This document shows positions 39,547 through 48,851 of a DNA stretch of 64,000 nt, piece by piece (the stretch's first letter is position 1; every line of letters starts with the position of its first letter). The translations under genes were made by a program, and so were the position numbers. Location of the stretch: positions 186,001 through 250,000 of the forward strand of contig NZ_JAIXHL010000003.1 of the NCBI RefSeq assembly GCF_030145815.1, in the 5' to 3' direction. Under the pieces are notes generated by a model that made no database searches, was not told the DNA's origin, and saw only the letters and a program-made list of their open reading frames with translations. The DNA comes from Sphingomonas sp. (GTDB lineage Bacteria; Pseudomonadota; Alphaproteobacteria; Sphingomonadales; Sphingomonadaceae).

Positions 39547-40209
39547 GTGGCGCGGAGCGGGCCGGTGATCGACGTCGAACGGCGGTTGGTGCTGACCTAT
39601 ATGCCGACGCCTGAAGCGAGGGCGGCGCTGGCGGCGCTGTTCGCGCTGGACGACAAGCTCGCCGAGACACTGCGCACGACCAGCGAGCCGATGTTGGGGC
39701 AGATCCGGATGCAATGGTGGCAGGATGCGCTGGCGAAGCTCGACAGCGCGCCGCCGCCGCCCGAGCCGGTGTTGCAGGGCGTGGCGCGCGATGGCTTGCA
39801 TGCCGGGGTCACCGGGGCGGCGGTGGGAGAGATCGTCGACGGCTGGCGCGTGTTGCTGGAGGCTGAGCTCGATGATGCGGCGCTGCGGGCGCATGGGGCG
39901 CGGGGGCGGGCGCTGTTTGCGCTGGCCGGGCGGGTCGCGGGGGCGGCTAAAACTGATCCGCTGGAGCTAGCGGGAGAGGGGTGGGCGCTGGCCGACCTTT
40001 CCGTGAAATTGAGCGATCCAGCCGAGGCTCTGGCGGCGCGCAGGATGGCGGATGCGGCACTGGCACAAGCCTGTTCGGCCCGGTGGAGCCGGAATGGGCG
40101 GGCGCTGGGGGCGATGGCGCAGCTCGCCCGGATGGATCTGGCAGGCGTGCCGGTCGGAGCGCCGAAGCGGACGCTTCGGGCATTGTGGCACCGGATTTCC
40201 GGACGCTGA
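39547..40209 (+). CDS. Squalene/phytoene synthase-like protein
   Basis: This protein of about 220 residues contains ARAALAALFALDDKLAETLR and IRMQWWQDALAKLDS, the second matching the R-x-x-W-W-x-x-x-L motif of trans-isoprenyl head-to-head synthases. The Asp-rich first and second motifs of active enzymes (D-x-x-x-D) are not clear and the protein is about 60-80 residues shorter than CrtB or HpnC/D. It may be a divergent or assembly-factor-like member (NDUFAF6-type) instead of a pathway enzyme. The start is a GTG at 39547; a GTG at 39565 is possible. Confidence 0.75.
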   Translation: MARSGPVIDVERRLVLTYMPTPEARAALAALFALDDKLAETLRTTSEPMLGQIRMQWWQDALAKLDSAPPPPEPVLQGVARDGLHAGVTGAAVGEIVDGWRVLLEAELDDAALRAHGARGRALFALAGRVAGAAKTDPLELAGEGWALADLSVKLSDPAEALAARRMADAALAQACSARWSRNGRALGAMAQLARMDLAGVPVGAPKRTLRALWHRISGR

Positions 40210-40266
40210 GCGCTTGCTGCCGCTGGGGAAGGCGTTAGCCTGCTGCTGCGACGGGGGAGAGTCGGG

Positions 40267-40749
40267 ATGTGGCGGTATCTGGCAGGCGGGGTTGCGGCGT
40301 TGTTGATGGCGGGAGCCGGGGTGTTCCTGTTTCAGAGCCGGGCGACCCCCGATCCGTTGCCGACACCGCCCCCGGCCCGAACTGCCCAGGCTGCGGCGGA
40401 ACCGGAGGCTGAACTGGCCGAGGTTCCGCAAGCGCCGGACCGGACCCGGGAGGAAAAGCGGTTCGATCGCAACGACAAGGACAAGAACGGGCTGATCTCG
40501 CTCGCCGAACTGCAACAGCCGCGGCGCAAGGCCTTTGCCAAGCTGGACAAGAATGGCGACGGGCGGCTGTCGTTCGAGGAATGGACGGTGCGGACCAGCG
40601 ACAAGTTTGCTGCCGCCGACAAGGACAAGTCGGGCACGCTGACCCGCGCCGAATTTGCCACCACCGCGCCGAAGCGTAAGCCCAAGACCACCCCGCGCTG
40701 CGATTGCCGGGCCGAGGTGGCCAAGGCGCTGGCCGAGGCGGAGGAGTAG
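40267..40749 (+). CDS. Membrane-anchored EF-hand protein
   Basis: This 160-residue protein has an N-terminal signal or anchor helix (about residues 4-22), a Pro/Ala/Glu linker and three EF-hand loops: DKDKNGLISLAE (70-81), DKNGDGRLSFEE (94-105) and DKDKSGTLTRAE (118-129). All have acidic residues at positions 1, 3 and 12, so calcium binding is probable. It ends with a CDC pair. It is likely periplasmic; the partner is unknown. Confidence 0.87.
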   Translation: MWRYLAGGVAALLMAGAGVFLFQSRATPDPLPTPPPARTAQAAAEPEAELAEVPQAPDRTREEKRFDRNDKDKNGLISLAELQQPRRKAFAKLDKNGDGRLSFEEWTVRTSDKFAAADKDKSGTLTRAEFATTAPKRKPKTTPRCDCRAEVAKALAEAEE

Positions 40750-40750
40750 C

Positions 40751-42103
40751 TCAGGCCGCCTTTAGCCATTCCGCAAAGGCCGCGCGGGCGCGGGCGGTGT
40801 AGAGCAATTTGCGGTCTGCCTTTTTGGTCCGACCCTCGATCGGGGGCATCAGGCCGAAATTGACGTTCATCGGCTGATAGGTCTCGACCTCCGCCCCGCC
40901 GGTGATGTGGCCCAGCAGCGCGCCGAGCGCGGTTTCGACCGGGGGTGGCGTTAGGTCGCGGCCGAGAATTTCCGCCGCGGCAAAGCGGCCAGCGAGCAGG
41001 CCGATCGCGCTGCTTTCGACATAGCCCTCGCACCCCGTCACCTGTCCCGCGAAGCGGATATGCGGGCGGCTCTTCAGGCGCAGCGTCGGATCGAGCAGCT
41101 CGGGCGAGCGGATGAAGGTGTTGCGGTGGAGGCCGCCGAGCCGGGCGAATTCGGCATTTTCGAGGCCGGGGATGGTGCGGAACAAGCGGACCTGCTCGGC
41201 ATATTTGAGCTTGGTCTGGAACCCGACCATGTTCCACAGTGTGCCGGTGGCGTTGTCCTGGCGCAGCTGGACCACGGCATAAGGCCAGCGGCCATTGGGG
41301 AATTCGTCGCACGCGGTGCGCGGATCGTCGAGCCCGACACCCTTCATCGGGCCGTAGCGCAGCGTATCGACGCCGCGCTCCGCCATCACCTCGATCGGCA
41401 TGCAGCCTTCGAAATAGGGGACGTTTTCCCAGTCCTTGAACTCGGACTTCTCGCCATCGAGCAGGCCCTGGTGGAAGGCGAGATACTGGTCCTTGGTCAT
41501 CGGGCAGTTGATGTAATCCTTGCCATTCCCGCCCGGGCCGACCTTGTCCCAGCGCGACTGGAACCATGCCTTGTCCATGTCGATGCTCTCGAAATGGACG
41601 ATCGGGGCGATGGCGTCGAAGAAGGCGAGGGCGTCGCTGCCAGTCGCCGCGCCGATGCTGTCGGCAAGGCCCGGCGCGGTGAGCGGACCGGTGGCGACGA
41701 TGGTCAGCCCCTCGGCCGGGAGCTGGTCGATGCGTTCGCGCACGATGGTGATGTTGGGATGCGCCTCAAGCGCGGCGGTGACGCCGGCGGAGAAATGGTC
41801 GCGGTCCACGGCGAGGGCGGAGCCGGCCGGCACCTTATGGGCATCGCCCTGCGCCATGATGAGTGAGCCAAGGTCCCGCATCTCCTGGTGCAGCAGGCCG
41901 ACCGCGTTACGCTCGGCATCGTCGGAGCGGAAGCTGTTCGAACAGACCAGTTCGGCGAGGCCATCGGTGTGGTGCGCGGGGGTCATGGTTCCGCTGCCGC
42001 GCATTTCGGAGAGTTTGACGCGGATGCCGGCATTGGCGAGCTGCCACGCCGCTTCGGACCCGGCGAGGCCGCCGCCGATGATATGGACTTGATGGTTACT
42101 CAT
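40751..42103 (-). CDS. trmFO: FADH2/folate-dependent tRNA (uracil-54-C5)-methyltransferase
   Basis: This 450-residue flavoprotein makes ribothymidine-54 in tRNA using methylenetetrahydrofolate. It starts with the dinucleotide-binding [20 protein letters not shown], then [40 protein letters not shown], containing the catalytic-region Cys, and [14 protein letters not shown]. Near the end are [20 protein letters not shown] and [12 protein letters not shown]. The ATG at 42103 gives the canonical start; the ATG at 42121 would add six residues. Confidence 0.96.
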   Translation of the reverse strand: MSNHQVHIIGGGLAGSEAAWQLANAGIRVKLSEMRGSGTMTPAHHTDGLAELVCSNSFRSDDAERNAVGLLHQEMRDLGSLIMAQGDAHKVPAGSALAVDRDHFSAGVTAALEAHPNITIVRERIDQLPAEGLTIVATGPLTAPGLADSIGAATGSDALAFFDAIAPIVHFESIDMDKAWFQSRWDKVGPGGNGKDYINCPMTKDQYLAFHQGLLDGEKSEFKDWENVPYFEGCMPIEVMAERGVDTLRYGPMKGVGLDDPRTACDEFPNGRWPYAVVQLRQDNATGTLWNMVGFQTKLKYAEQVRLFRTIPGLENAEFARLGGLHRNTFIRSPELLDPTLRLKSRPHIRFAGQVTGCEGYVESSAIGLLAGRFAAAEILGRDLTPPPVETALGALLGHITGGAEVETYQPMNVNFGLMPPIEGRTKKADRKLLYTARARAAFAEWLKAA

Positions 42104-42242
42104 AATGGATAAAGCGGACACTGTCCTGAGCGGAAGCAGACAATAATGCGTGTTGTCGTGCGCGCGGTTGACACTTGTCCGGCGGTGCCGGACGCTTGGC
42201 CATGCCTTACGCCAGACAGGGGCTTGTAGGAAAGGGGATGGG

Positions 42243-42887
42243 ATGGGGTGGCTGTTCGGGGCGGCGGTGGTCGCTGGGGCGAGTTACTGCCTGGAGGCGT
42301 GGGGGCTGGTCGATCCGGGGGCGTGGGGGCCGGTGTGGAAGACGGGCGGCGTGGCGTTGCTGGCGATCTGGGCGACGACGCGGGCGCGGGGCGCGGACGG
42401 GTGGTTGCTGACGGGCGCGCTGGCACTGGGGGCGCTGGGTGATCTGTTGCTGGAGACGCATGGGCTGGTGGTCGGCGGCGCGGCATTTGCGGCGGGGCAT
42501 GTGGTGGCGTGCGTGCTGTATCTGCGCAACCGGCGGGCGGAGCTGACGCCAAGCCAGAAGGCGTTCGGGTGGCTGCTCGCGCCGGCGACGATCGGGATTG
42601 CGGCGCTGTTTGCGGCACCCGGCGGCGGGGCGGTGCAGGCGGGGGCGTATTCGGCGTTTCTGGGCGTGATGGCGGCGCTGGCGTGGACCAGCCGGTTTCC
42701 GCGCTATCGTGTCGGGCTGGGCGCGGTGTTGTTCGTGGTGTCGGACCTGCTGATCTTCTCGCGCTTTGGGCCGCTTGAGGGGTCGGTGGTGCCGGGGTTG
42801 CTGATCTGGCCGACTTACTTTGCGGCACAGGCTTTAATTGCTTGGGGGGTGAGTCAGGCGCTGTCGTCGGACCAGCTTGTGCCGTAG
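42243..42887 (+). CDS. YhhN-family lysoplasmalogenase-like membrane protein
   Basis: This 214-residue protein with about eight membrane helices contains [19 protein letters not shown] and [19 protein letters not shown], and near the end [17 protein letters not shown]. The G-D-x-x-L, F-x-x-G-x-x-x-F-x-x-x-H and S-D-x-x-l-a motifs are those of YhhN/TMEM86, which hydrolyse the vinyl-ether bond of lysoplasmalogen in vertebrates; the bacterial role is less clear. The ATG at 42243 follows AGGAAAGGGG. Its end overlaps the convergent membrane gene by 34 bases. Confidence 0.85.
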   Translation: MGWLFGAAVVAGASYCLEAWGLVDPGAWGPVWKTGGVALLAIWATTRARGADGWLLTGALALGALGDLLLETHGLVVGGAAFAAGHVVACVLYLRNRRAELTPSQKAFGWLLAPATIGIAALFAAPGGGAVQAGAYSAFLGVMAALAWTSRFPRYRVGLGAVLFVVSDLLIFSRFGPLEGSVVPGLLIWPTYFAAQALIAWGVSQALSSDQLVP

Positions 42888-43276
42888 CGGACGATCGTCG
42901 CGCAAATGGCGCCGGTCGAGATCAAGGCGAAGCCGATCGGCGTGGAGGGGGCGAAGTCGAGCGCCATCGCGCCAGCGGCTGTAGTCGCCCCGCCAATGAG
43001 CGCCCATGATGCCGGATGCGCCAGTCCAGGGTTGCGCGCTGCGATCCACCCCATCGCGGTTCCGCCCAGCCACACCGGAATCACCGCCAACATCGACCCG
43101 AGCACGATTGACGCCGCCATTATCGGCAGCATCACCGCACCATCGGCGGCGGCTGGAGGGAGTGCCATTGGTCGGGTTGCGTCGAGCGCTAGCGGCGCAA
43201 AACCTAAGCTCAACAGAAAGATCGGCCCGGCGGCGAGGGTGGCGATGAAACCACCGCGATAGAAGCGGACGTACAT
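42854..43276 (-). CDS. Four-helix membrane protein of unknown family
   Basis: This 140-residue protein has four hydrophobic segments (about residues 10-28, 47-68, 84-104 and 110-130). I do not recognise it. It lies convergent to the lysoplasmalogenase-like gene and shares 34 terminal bases with it. Confidence 0.65.
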   Translation of the reverse strand: MYVRFYRGGFIATLAAGPIFLLSLGFAPLALDATRPMALPPAAADGAVMLPIMAASIVLGSMLAVIPVWLGGTAMGWIAARNPGLAHPASWALIGGATTAAGAMALDFAPSTPIGFALISTGAICATIVRYGTSWSDDSA

Positions 43277-43341
43277 TGATGTTCTCCAACAATGGTCTGG
43301 CGGGCCTACGGCGCATCCCTCGCGAGATGCGCCGCGCTCGG

Positions 43342-43716
43342 TCAGGCAATGGCCGGCCGGGCTTCGTGCGTGAGCCAGCTGTTCACCTTGCGGCCGAACT
43401 GAGCGATCGCGCCCATGTTAAAGAAATGCATCGCGCCGAGCACGATCACCGCCAGGCCCACCTTGCTGCTGAGGAAGCGGATCGCTTCCGGAACGGTGGT
43501 CGGTTCGCTGCCGAGGCTGAGCGTCAAGGTGATGAAGCCGAGGTTGATCAGGTAGAAGCCGACAACCAGCAGATGGTTGGTCGAATTGGCCAGCGTCTCA
43601 TTCTGGCCGAAGCACTGCATCAGGAACACGATGCCGTTGCGGCTCAGGGTCCGCGCGACCCAGATGGTCAGCGCGATGGTGATTGCGAGATAGAGCGCAT
43701 AAACGGTCTCGATCAT
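43342..43716 (-). CDS. Three-helix membrane protein, likely target of the GbsR-type regulator
   Basis: This 124-residue protein has hydrophobic segments at about residues 4-20 and 47-66 and near 88-105 (AVIVLGAMHFFNMGAIAQFG), with SRNGIVFLMQCFGQNETLAN between. I have no family name for it, although similar short membrane genes occur next to MarR/GbsR regulators in proteobacteria. A copy of the operator half-site found before the regulator lies 20-39 bases upstream of its ATG, so it is probably regulated by that protein. Confidence 0.75.
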   Translation of the reverse strand: MIETVYALYLAITIALTIWVARTLSRNGIVFLMQCFGQNETLANSTNHLLVVGFYLINLGFITLTLSLGSEPTTVPEAIRFLSSKVGLAVIVLGAMHFFNMGAIAQFGRKVNSWLTHEARPAIA

Positions 43717-43735
43717 CGTACTTCTCCTTGCTGTT

Positions 43736-43755
43736 ATTTCTGTAAAATAAGAAAT
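43736..43755. promoter_or_regulatory. Putative operator upstream of the three-helix membrane gene
   Basis: The 20 bases ATTTCTGTAAAATAAGAAAT consist of a perfect copy of the half-site ATTTCTGTAA, also found before the GbsR-type gene, and a partly matching inverted half. It lies between the regulator's stop and the membrane gene's start, an AT-rich island in a GC-rich region. Confidence 0.6.
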
Positions 43756-43792
43756 TGATGGTTATGCGAATGTCGGGTGAGCAAAGCGATGT

Positions 43793-44341
43793 TCAGTCCT
43801 TCTTGGAAGCCCCCGGAATAAACCGCGCCACTTTGCCGCCCAGCTTCATCAGCGTGACCAGTGTCGGCTTGGGCAGGACGCGGACCTGGTCGTACCAGCC
43901 GCCGAGTGTGCCGATGAATTCGTGCATCCGCGTGACGCGCTCGCGGACCTGGGGCGGGGCGCTCTGGTCGGCGGCGAGGCGCTGGGCGAGTTCGCCGAGG
44001 AGGTGGACGGTGGGGTCGATCTCGCGCCGTTTGCGCTCGGCGACGATGCGCATGAGCATGTCCCACAGGTCGGTTTCGGCGACGAAATGGTCGCGGCGAT
44101 CCCCCTCGACATGCACGCGGCGGACGATGCTGTAGCCCTGCAGCTCCTTGAGCCCGGTCGAGACGTTGGAGCGGGCGAGGCCGAGCGTCTCGACGATCTC
44201 GTCGGCATGCAGCGGGCGGTCGGCGAGGTAGAGCAGCGCGTGGATCTGCGCGACGGAGCGGTTGACGCCCCAATGCGTTCCCATCTCGCCCCAGTGGAGG
44301 ATGAAGGCCTTGGCGTCGGGATGCTCTGCGAAACGGGTCAT
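43793..44341 (-). CDS. GbsR/MarR-type transcriptional regulator
   Basis: This 182-residue protein starts with HWGEMGTHWGVNRSVAQIHA, the GbsR-family opening, followed by a winged helix LYLADRPLHADEIVETLGLA, RSNVSTGLKELQGYSIVRRV and a wing HVEGDRRDHFVAETDLWDML. Relatives act as repressors that respond to choline or glycine betaine in Bacillus, but many proteobacterial members have other ligands. An 18-base perfect palindrome immediately upstream of its ATG suggests autoregulation. Confidence 0.9.
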   Translation of the reverse strand: MTRFAEHPDAKAFILHWGEMGTHWGVNRSVAQIHALLYLADRPLHADEIVETLGLARSNVSTGLKELQGYSIVRRVHVEGDRRDHFVAETDLWDMLMRIVAERKRREIDPTVHLLGELAQRLAADQSAPPQVRERVTRMHEFIGTLGGWYDQVRVLPKPTLVTLMKLGGKVARFIPGASKKD

Positions 44342-44347
44342 GATGTA

Positions 44348-44367
44348 ATTTCTGTAATTACAGAAAA
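44348..44367. promoter_or_regulatory. Palindromic operator in front of the GbsR-type regulator
   Basis: ATTTCTGTAATTACAGAAAA contains the perfect 18-base inverted repeat TTTCTGTAATTACAGAAA at 44349-44366. It ends the 5' leader six bases before the regulator's ATG. Its left half recurs upstream of the next gene on the same strand (43736), consistent with one repressor binding both. Confidence 0.75.
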
Positions 44368-44501
44368 TGATGGAGTCAATGGCTAGGTCGCGTAGGACGC
44401 GAATTCAGCCGCTGGCCCATGAGGGACCTGTCAATGCAAGCGACACCGGATATGATCTTCAAACGGTGCCGAGTTGTCGGCGGCCAACGGGGAGGTCTGC
44501 A

Positions 44502-45137
44502 ATGTCCTATCAACTGAACATCACTTTTGATGAGGAGGCGCTGCAGCGCGTCTATGCTAAGGGGCAGGCGGTGACCCTAGCCCGGATTGCCGATTCCACG
44601 CCGCCGTCGTCGACGACCATCGCATGGTTGATGAACGCGCCCTTCAACAACAACGTGATCAGTTGGGACGAGGCGTATCAGATCTATGTCAACAACAGCA
44701 CGCTGCTGAAACCCGGTGCCAGTATCCATCTGCTCGGTGTTACGCCGGGCAAGTTGGGTGGCCGATATAGCTTTGCCGACGGCGCATTTGCCGTCGATCC
44801 TGCGGGCGCCAACCCTGAGGGATTTGAGTTGCGCAATGAACAGGACGGTCCCGTCGTCCTGGGGCTGGCGTTGAAGGCGCGCGTCAATGGCACCGACGCG
44901 CTGGCCGCGACGAGCGCGTTCGAACTGCGCGGCGGCGAGGCGCGGAATGTGTCCCCGGGGACTATGCTGGCGATTTTTCTTGCGACCTATCTGGACGACG
45001 GGACGGTGCTCCGGATGATCCCGACCGATGCATTGAAGCTGGACCTGAGCGCGCAGGGGCCGATGATCACAATCGCCTATAACACCGCCACTGATCAGTT
45101 CGAACAGTTACCCTCTGCACGCTCTGCTGATGCTTGA
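44502..45137 (+). CDS. Hypothetical protein, beta-rich, no recognised family
   Basis: This 211-residue protein starts MSYQLNITFDEEALQRVYAK and contains TIAWLMNAPFNNNVISWDEA, a Gly-rich middle and FELRGGEARNVSPGTMLAIF near the end. It has no signal peptide or membrane segment, and alternating hydrophobic residues suggest beta structure. The ATG at 44502 has GGAGG at 44491-44495, so the frame upstream to 44367 is not used. The gene diverges from the GbsR-type regulator and the operator lies in the shared leader, so it could belong to the same regulon. Confidence 0.7.
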   Translation: MSYQLNITFDEEALQRVYAKGQAVTLARIADSTPPSSTTIAWLMNAPFNNNVISWDEAYQIYVNNSTLLKPGASIHLLGVTPGKLGGRYSFADGAFAVDPAGANPEGFELRNEQDGPVVLGLALKARVNGTDALAATSAFELRGGEARNVSPGTMLAIFLATYLDDGTVLRMIPTDALKLDLSAQGPMITIAYNTATDQFEQLPSARSADA

Positions 45138-45191
45138 TCTCCCTGCATTTGGGATGGTGGTCGGTCGCGAGGTGGCCCCTATATAATCGCG

Positions 45192-45551
45192 ATGCGCATC
45201 CGCCCGCTCTCGCCCTCGTCCCGCGTCGAAGAGGTTCACGCCGAGTTTCAGCGTGAGGTGCTCGCCGAGAAGGCCGCCACGCTCGGCCGGGCGGGGCGGG
45301 TGCTCGAGGCGGCGCTGGCGGCGCTGCGTGACGCCGGGCCGGACGCGGATCGCGTCGTGCTGGTGCAGGCGGCGGCAGATGCGGCGCACCGGTACCTGAT
45401 CCAGCGCGAGGTGTGCGGTATCCACGGGCTAGGTGCACCGTTGGATGACTTTGCGGTGCCGGGTGAAGTGCGGGTACGGATCGGGGCGCGGCCTCAGCCG
45501 GCGACCGGCAATGCGACCGAGCCGTCTTCGCTGCGTTCCAGCGGCGAATAG
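45192..45551 (+). CDS. DUF6665-like protein
   Basis: This 119-residue protein holds VHAEFQREVLAEKAATLGRA, GRVLEAALAALRD, VVLVQAAADAAHRYLIQREV and CGIHGLGAPLDDFAVPGEVR. The E-K-A-x-x-L-G-R-A-G-x-x-L-E-x-x-L and Q-R-E-x-C-G patterns match the alphaproteobacterial family I know as DUF6665; its function is unknown. It is helical and cytoplasmic. Its end overlaps the convergent DUF952 gene by 58 bases. Confidence 0.72.
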   Translation: MRIRPLSPSSRVEEVHAEFQREVLAEKAATLGRAGRVLEAALAALRDAGPDADRVVLVQAAADAAHRYLIQREVCGIHGLGAPLDDFAVPGEVRVRIGARPQPATGNATEPSSLRSSGE

Positions 45552-45841
45552 GCGATCACGGTTTCCAGCGTCAGCGTGCCGTAGAGGTGCGGGAACTCCG
45601 CACCGCCGCGTGAGACTTCCCAGCGGATCGCGTCGCCAAGCGCCTCCAGATCGACTGCCGCAACCCACAGGTCCGGCTGATCGGCGAAGTGCTTGTCGAC
45701 GGTCTCGGTCAGCTGGGCAGCGGTGGAGAGGTGGATATAGCCGTCCTGGATGTCGATCGGTGCGCCTTCGAAACTGCCCGCTTCAAGGTCGGCCATCTGG
45801 GGGGAAGTGAGCACCTTGTAGGCGGTGGAGGGGCGGGTCAT
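45494..45841 (-). CDS. DUF952 family protein
   Basis: This 115-residue protein starts TAYKVLTSPQMADLEAGSFE and contains IDIQDGYIHLSTAAQLTETV and PHLYGTLTLETVIAYSPLER. The D-x-x-D-G-F/Y-I-H-x-S and F-P-H-L-Y-G motifs define DUF952, a small ADP-ribosyltransferase-like fold of unknown function. Its start overlaps the gyrA stop by four bases, so it is co-expressed with gyrA. Confidence 0.92.
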   Translation of the reverse strand: MTRPSTAYKVLTSPQMADLEAGSFEGAPIDIQDGYIHLSTAAQLTETVDKHFADQPDLWVAAVDLEALGDAIRWEVSRGGAEFPHLYGTLTLETVIAYSPLERSEDGSVALPVAG

Positions 45842-48588
45842 TCCCCGCCCTCCGGCCCGGCGGCTAGGTCGTCGCCGGGGGTGGCATCGGGCAGAGCGGC
45901 GGTTTCGGTTTCGCCGTCGGCCAGGTTGACCTCGGCGTCCTCGTCGCTTTCCTCGATCCGGGCTGCCGAAACGACATGCTCGTTCTGTGCGACGTGGAAC
46001 AGGCGCACGCCGGCCGACCCACGCCCGATGACGCGCAGCGAGCCGAGCGGCAGGCGGATCATCTTGGCCTGATCGGTGACGAGCATCAGCTGGTCCGACT
46101 GGGTCGCCGGGAAGCTGGCCAGCACCGGGCCGTTGCGGGCAATGTTGTCGATATTGGTAATGCCCTGACCGCCGCGACCGGTGCGGCGATATTCATAGGC
46201 CGAGCTGAGCTTGCCATAGCCGTTGGCGCAGATGGTCAGGATGAACTGCTCCGCCGCACGCAGCTCCTCGAACCGCTCGGGCGACAGGTCGGGCTCGCCT
46301 TCCTTCTCCGCCTTCCACGGGGCGAAGCGCAGATAGGCCTCGCGCTCTTCGGCGGTGGTGCCGACGCGGTGGAGGATCGACAGTGAGATGACCTGATCGT
46401 CGCCGAGCAGGCGCATGCCGCGCACACCGGTCGAATTGCGGCTCTGGAACTCACGCACTTCGTCGCCGGCGAAGCGGATCGCCTTGCCCGCGCGGCTGGC
46501 GAGCAGGACGTCGTCGCCCTCGTCGAGCAGGGCGACGCCGATCAGGCGGTCATCCTCATCCTCGCCCTCGAACTTCATCGCGATCTTGCCGTTGCTGGGC
46601 ACGTTGGTGAACGCGTCCATGCTGTTGCGGCGGACATTGCCCTTGGCGGTCGCGAACATGACGTGGAGCTTGCCCCACTCGCTCTCATCCTCAGGCAAAG
46701 GGAGGACGGTCGAGATGGTTTCGCCGGCTGCGAGCGGCAGCAGGTTGATCATCGGGCGGCCGCGCGTGGCGGGGCCGCCTTCGGGCAGCTTCCACACTTT
46801 CATGCGATAGACGCGGCCGAGGGTGGAGAAGAACAGCACCGGGGTATGGGTCGAGGTGACGAACAGTTCGGTGATCGCGTCCTCGTCCTTGGTCGCCATG
46901 CCGGCGCGGCCCTTGCCCCCGCGTGCCTGGGCGCGGAAGGCGTCGAGCGGGGTGCGCTTGATATAGCCCTGCATGGTCACGGTGACGACCATGTCCTCCC
47001 GCTCGATCAGGTCTTCGTCCTCGATGCCGTCGGCGGCGGCGGCGATTTCGGTGCGGCGCGGAGTGGCGTAGAGGTCACGGACGGCGACCAGCTCCTCACG
47101 CAGCACTTCGTAGAGCTTCGCGCGGTTGGCGAGGATTTCGAGCAGCTCGGCGATCGAATCGGCGAGTTCCTTGAGTTCGTCACCGATTTCGTCGCGGCCG
47201 AGCGCGGTCAGGCGGTGCAGGCGCAGGTCGAGGATCGCGCGGACCTGAACGTCCGACAGGCGATAGGTGTCGCCCGAAACCTCGGTCTCGACCGCTTCGA
47301 CGAGGCGGATATATGGCGCGATCTCGGCGATCGGCCAGTCGCGCATCAGCAGCGATTCGCGCGCCGCAGCGGGGCTGGACGAGCCGCGGATGATGCGGAC
47401 GACTTCATCGAGATTGGTGACCGCGATGACCAGGCCGAGCAAGATGTGCGCACGGTCGCGCGCCTTGGCGAGTTCGAACTTCGAGCGGCGGGTGATCACC
47501 TGCTCGCGGAACTTGACGAACGCCTCGATGATGTCGCGCAGGTTGAGCAGTTCGGGGCGACCGCCGCGGATCGCGAGCATGTTCGCCGGGAAGCTCTGCT
47601 GCGCCGGGGTGTTGCGCCAGATCTGGTTGAGCACGACTTCGGGGGTCGCATCGCGCTTGAGGTCGATGACGATGCGCACGCCTTCGCGGCTCGACTCGTC
47701 ACGGATGTCGCTGATCCCCTCGACCCGCTTTTCCTTGGCGGCTTCGGCGATCTTTTCGACCAGGGCGTTCTTGCCCTGCTGATACGGGATTTCGGTGAGG
47801 ACGATCGAGCGGCGCTCACCGCGCTGTTCGGTGATGTAGCGGCTGCGCACGATGATCGAGCCGCGGCCCGACTGGTACGCGCTGCGGCAGCCCGAACGGC
47901 CGAGAATCTGCGCGCCGGTCGGGAAGTCCGGACCGGGGACGATCTCCATCAGCTCTTCGATCGTGATCGCGCCATTGTCGATGTACGCGAGGCAGGCGTC
48001 GACCACTTCGCCGAGATTATGCGGCGGGATGTTGGTGGCCATGCCGACCGCGATGCCGCCCGCGCCGTTGACGAGCAGGTTGGGGTAGCGGGCGGGCAGG
48101 ACGGTCGGCTCGCTTTCGGAGCCGTCATAATTGTCCTGGAAGTCGACCGTGTCCTTGTCGATATCGTCGAGCAGCGACATCGCGACCTTGGCCAGGCGCG
48201 CTTCGGTGTAGCGCATCGCGGCGGGCGGATCGGGGTCCATCGAGCCGAAATTGCCCTGGCCGTCGATCAGCGGCACCCGCATCGCCCAGTCCTGGGCCAT
48301 GCGCGCCATCGCGTCATAGATCGAGCTGTCGCCGTGCGGGTGATATTTACCCATCACGTCACCGACCAGGCGGGCAGACTTGCGATAGGCGCGGCCGGGG
48401 AGGTAGCCGCCCTCCTGCGCCGCATAGAGGATGCGGCGATGGACCGGCTTCAGACCGTCGCGAACGTCAGGAAGCGCGCGCGCCACGATCACGCTCATCG
48501 CGTAATCGAGGTAGCTGGTCTTCATCTCGTCGACGATCGAGATGGGGGTGATATCGGAAGGGTCCGCGAGGACGGTCTCGTCGGTCAA
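45838..48588 (-). CDS. gyrA: DNA gyrase subunit A
   Basis: This 916-residue subunit breaks and rejoins DNA in gyrase. It has [20 protein letters not shown], the catalytic Tyr in [10 protein letters not shown] context ([10 protein letters not shown]), [20 protein letters not shown], and C-terminal beta-propeller blades, including the GyrA box region [12 protein letters not shown] (in the reading [20 protein letters not shown]). The quinolone-determining segment reads [12 protein letters not shown], which keeps the Ser and Asp equivalent to Ser83 and Asp87 of E. coli, so no resistance change is visible there. The length is slightly above the usual 875. Confidence 0.97.
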   Translation of the reverse strand: MTDETVLADPSDITPISIVDEMKTSYLDYAMSVIVARALPDVRDGLKPVHRRILYAAQEGGYLPGRAYRKSARLVGDVMGKYHPHGDSSIYDAMARMAQDWAMRVPLIDGQGNFGSMDPDPPAAMRYTEARLAKVAMSLLDDIDKDTVDFQDNYDGSESEPTVLPARYPNLLVNGAGGIAVGMATNIPPHNLGEVVDACLAYIDNGAITIEELMEIVPGPDFPTGAQILGRSGCRSAYQSGRGSIIVRSRYITEQRGERRSIVLTEIPYQQGKNALVEKIAEAAKEKRVEGISDIRDESSREGVRIVIDLKRDATPEVVLNQIWRNTPAQQSFPANMLAIRGGRPELLNLRDIIEAFVKFREQVITRRSKFELAKARDRAHILLGLVIAVTNLDEVVRIIRGSSSPAAARESLLMRDWPIAEIAPYIRLVEAVETEVSGDTYRLSDVQVRAILDLRLHRLTALGRDEIGDELKELADSIAELLEILANRAKLYEVLREELVAVRDLYATPRRTEIAAAADGIEDEDLIEREDMVVTVTMQGYIKRTPLDAFRAQARGGKGRAGMATKDEDAITELFVTSTHTPVLFFSTLGRVYRMKVWKLPEGGPATRGRPMINLLPLAAGETISTVLPLPEDESEWGKLHVMFATAKGNVRRNSMDAFTNVPSNGKIAMKFEGEDEDDRLIGVALLDEGDDVLLASRAGKAIRFAGDEVREFQSRNSTGVRGMRLLGDDQVISLSILHRVGTTAEEREAYLRFAPWKAEKEGEPDLSPERFEELRAAEQFILTICANGYGKLSSAYEYRRTGRGGQGITNIDNIARNGPVLASFPATQSDQLMLVTDQAKMIRLPLGSLRVIGRGSAGVRLFHVAQNEHVVSAARIEESDEDAEVNLADGETETAALPDATPGDDLAAGPEGGE

Positions 48589-48851
48589 GTTGCGATGCTT
48601 TCGATGGGTTGTGTCAGTGTTGTGACCGCTCTAGCCGTCCCGTGACCACCTGCCAAGCCCGCGCACCCGCGTGCGCGCGCACGCGAGGACTGGCGGCAGG
48701 GCGTCTCATTTCGGGAGCCCGCGCATTCAAAATGCGTTCAGCAGACGGGTGCGAAAGCGCGAACCGCGATACACCGCCTTGACCGGGCGGGACGGATTAC
48801 TAGAGCGGGTCGAGTCAACCGCTACGCACAGATGCGTGAGGAGAGTTCCGG

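Noticed and set aside
46663..48645. 660-codon + strand frame over gyrA
   Set aside because: Antisense shadow of gyrA, with no domain features and Arg/Ala/Asp-rich composition.
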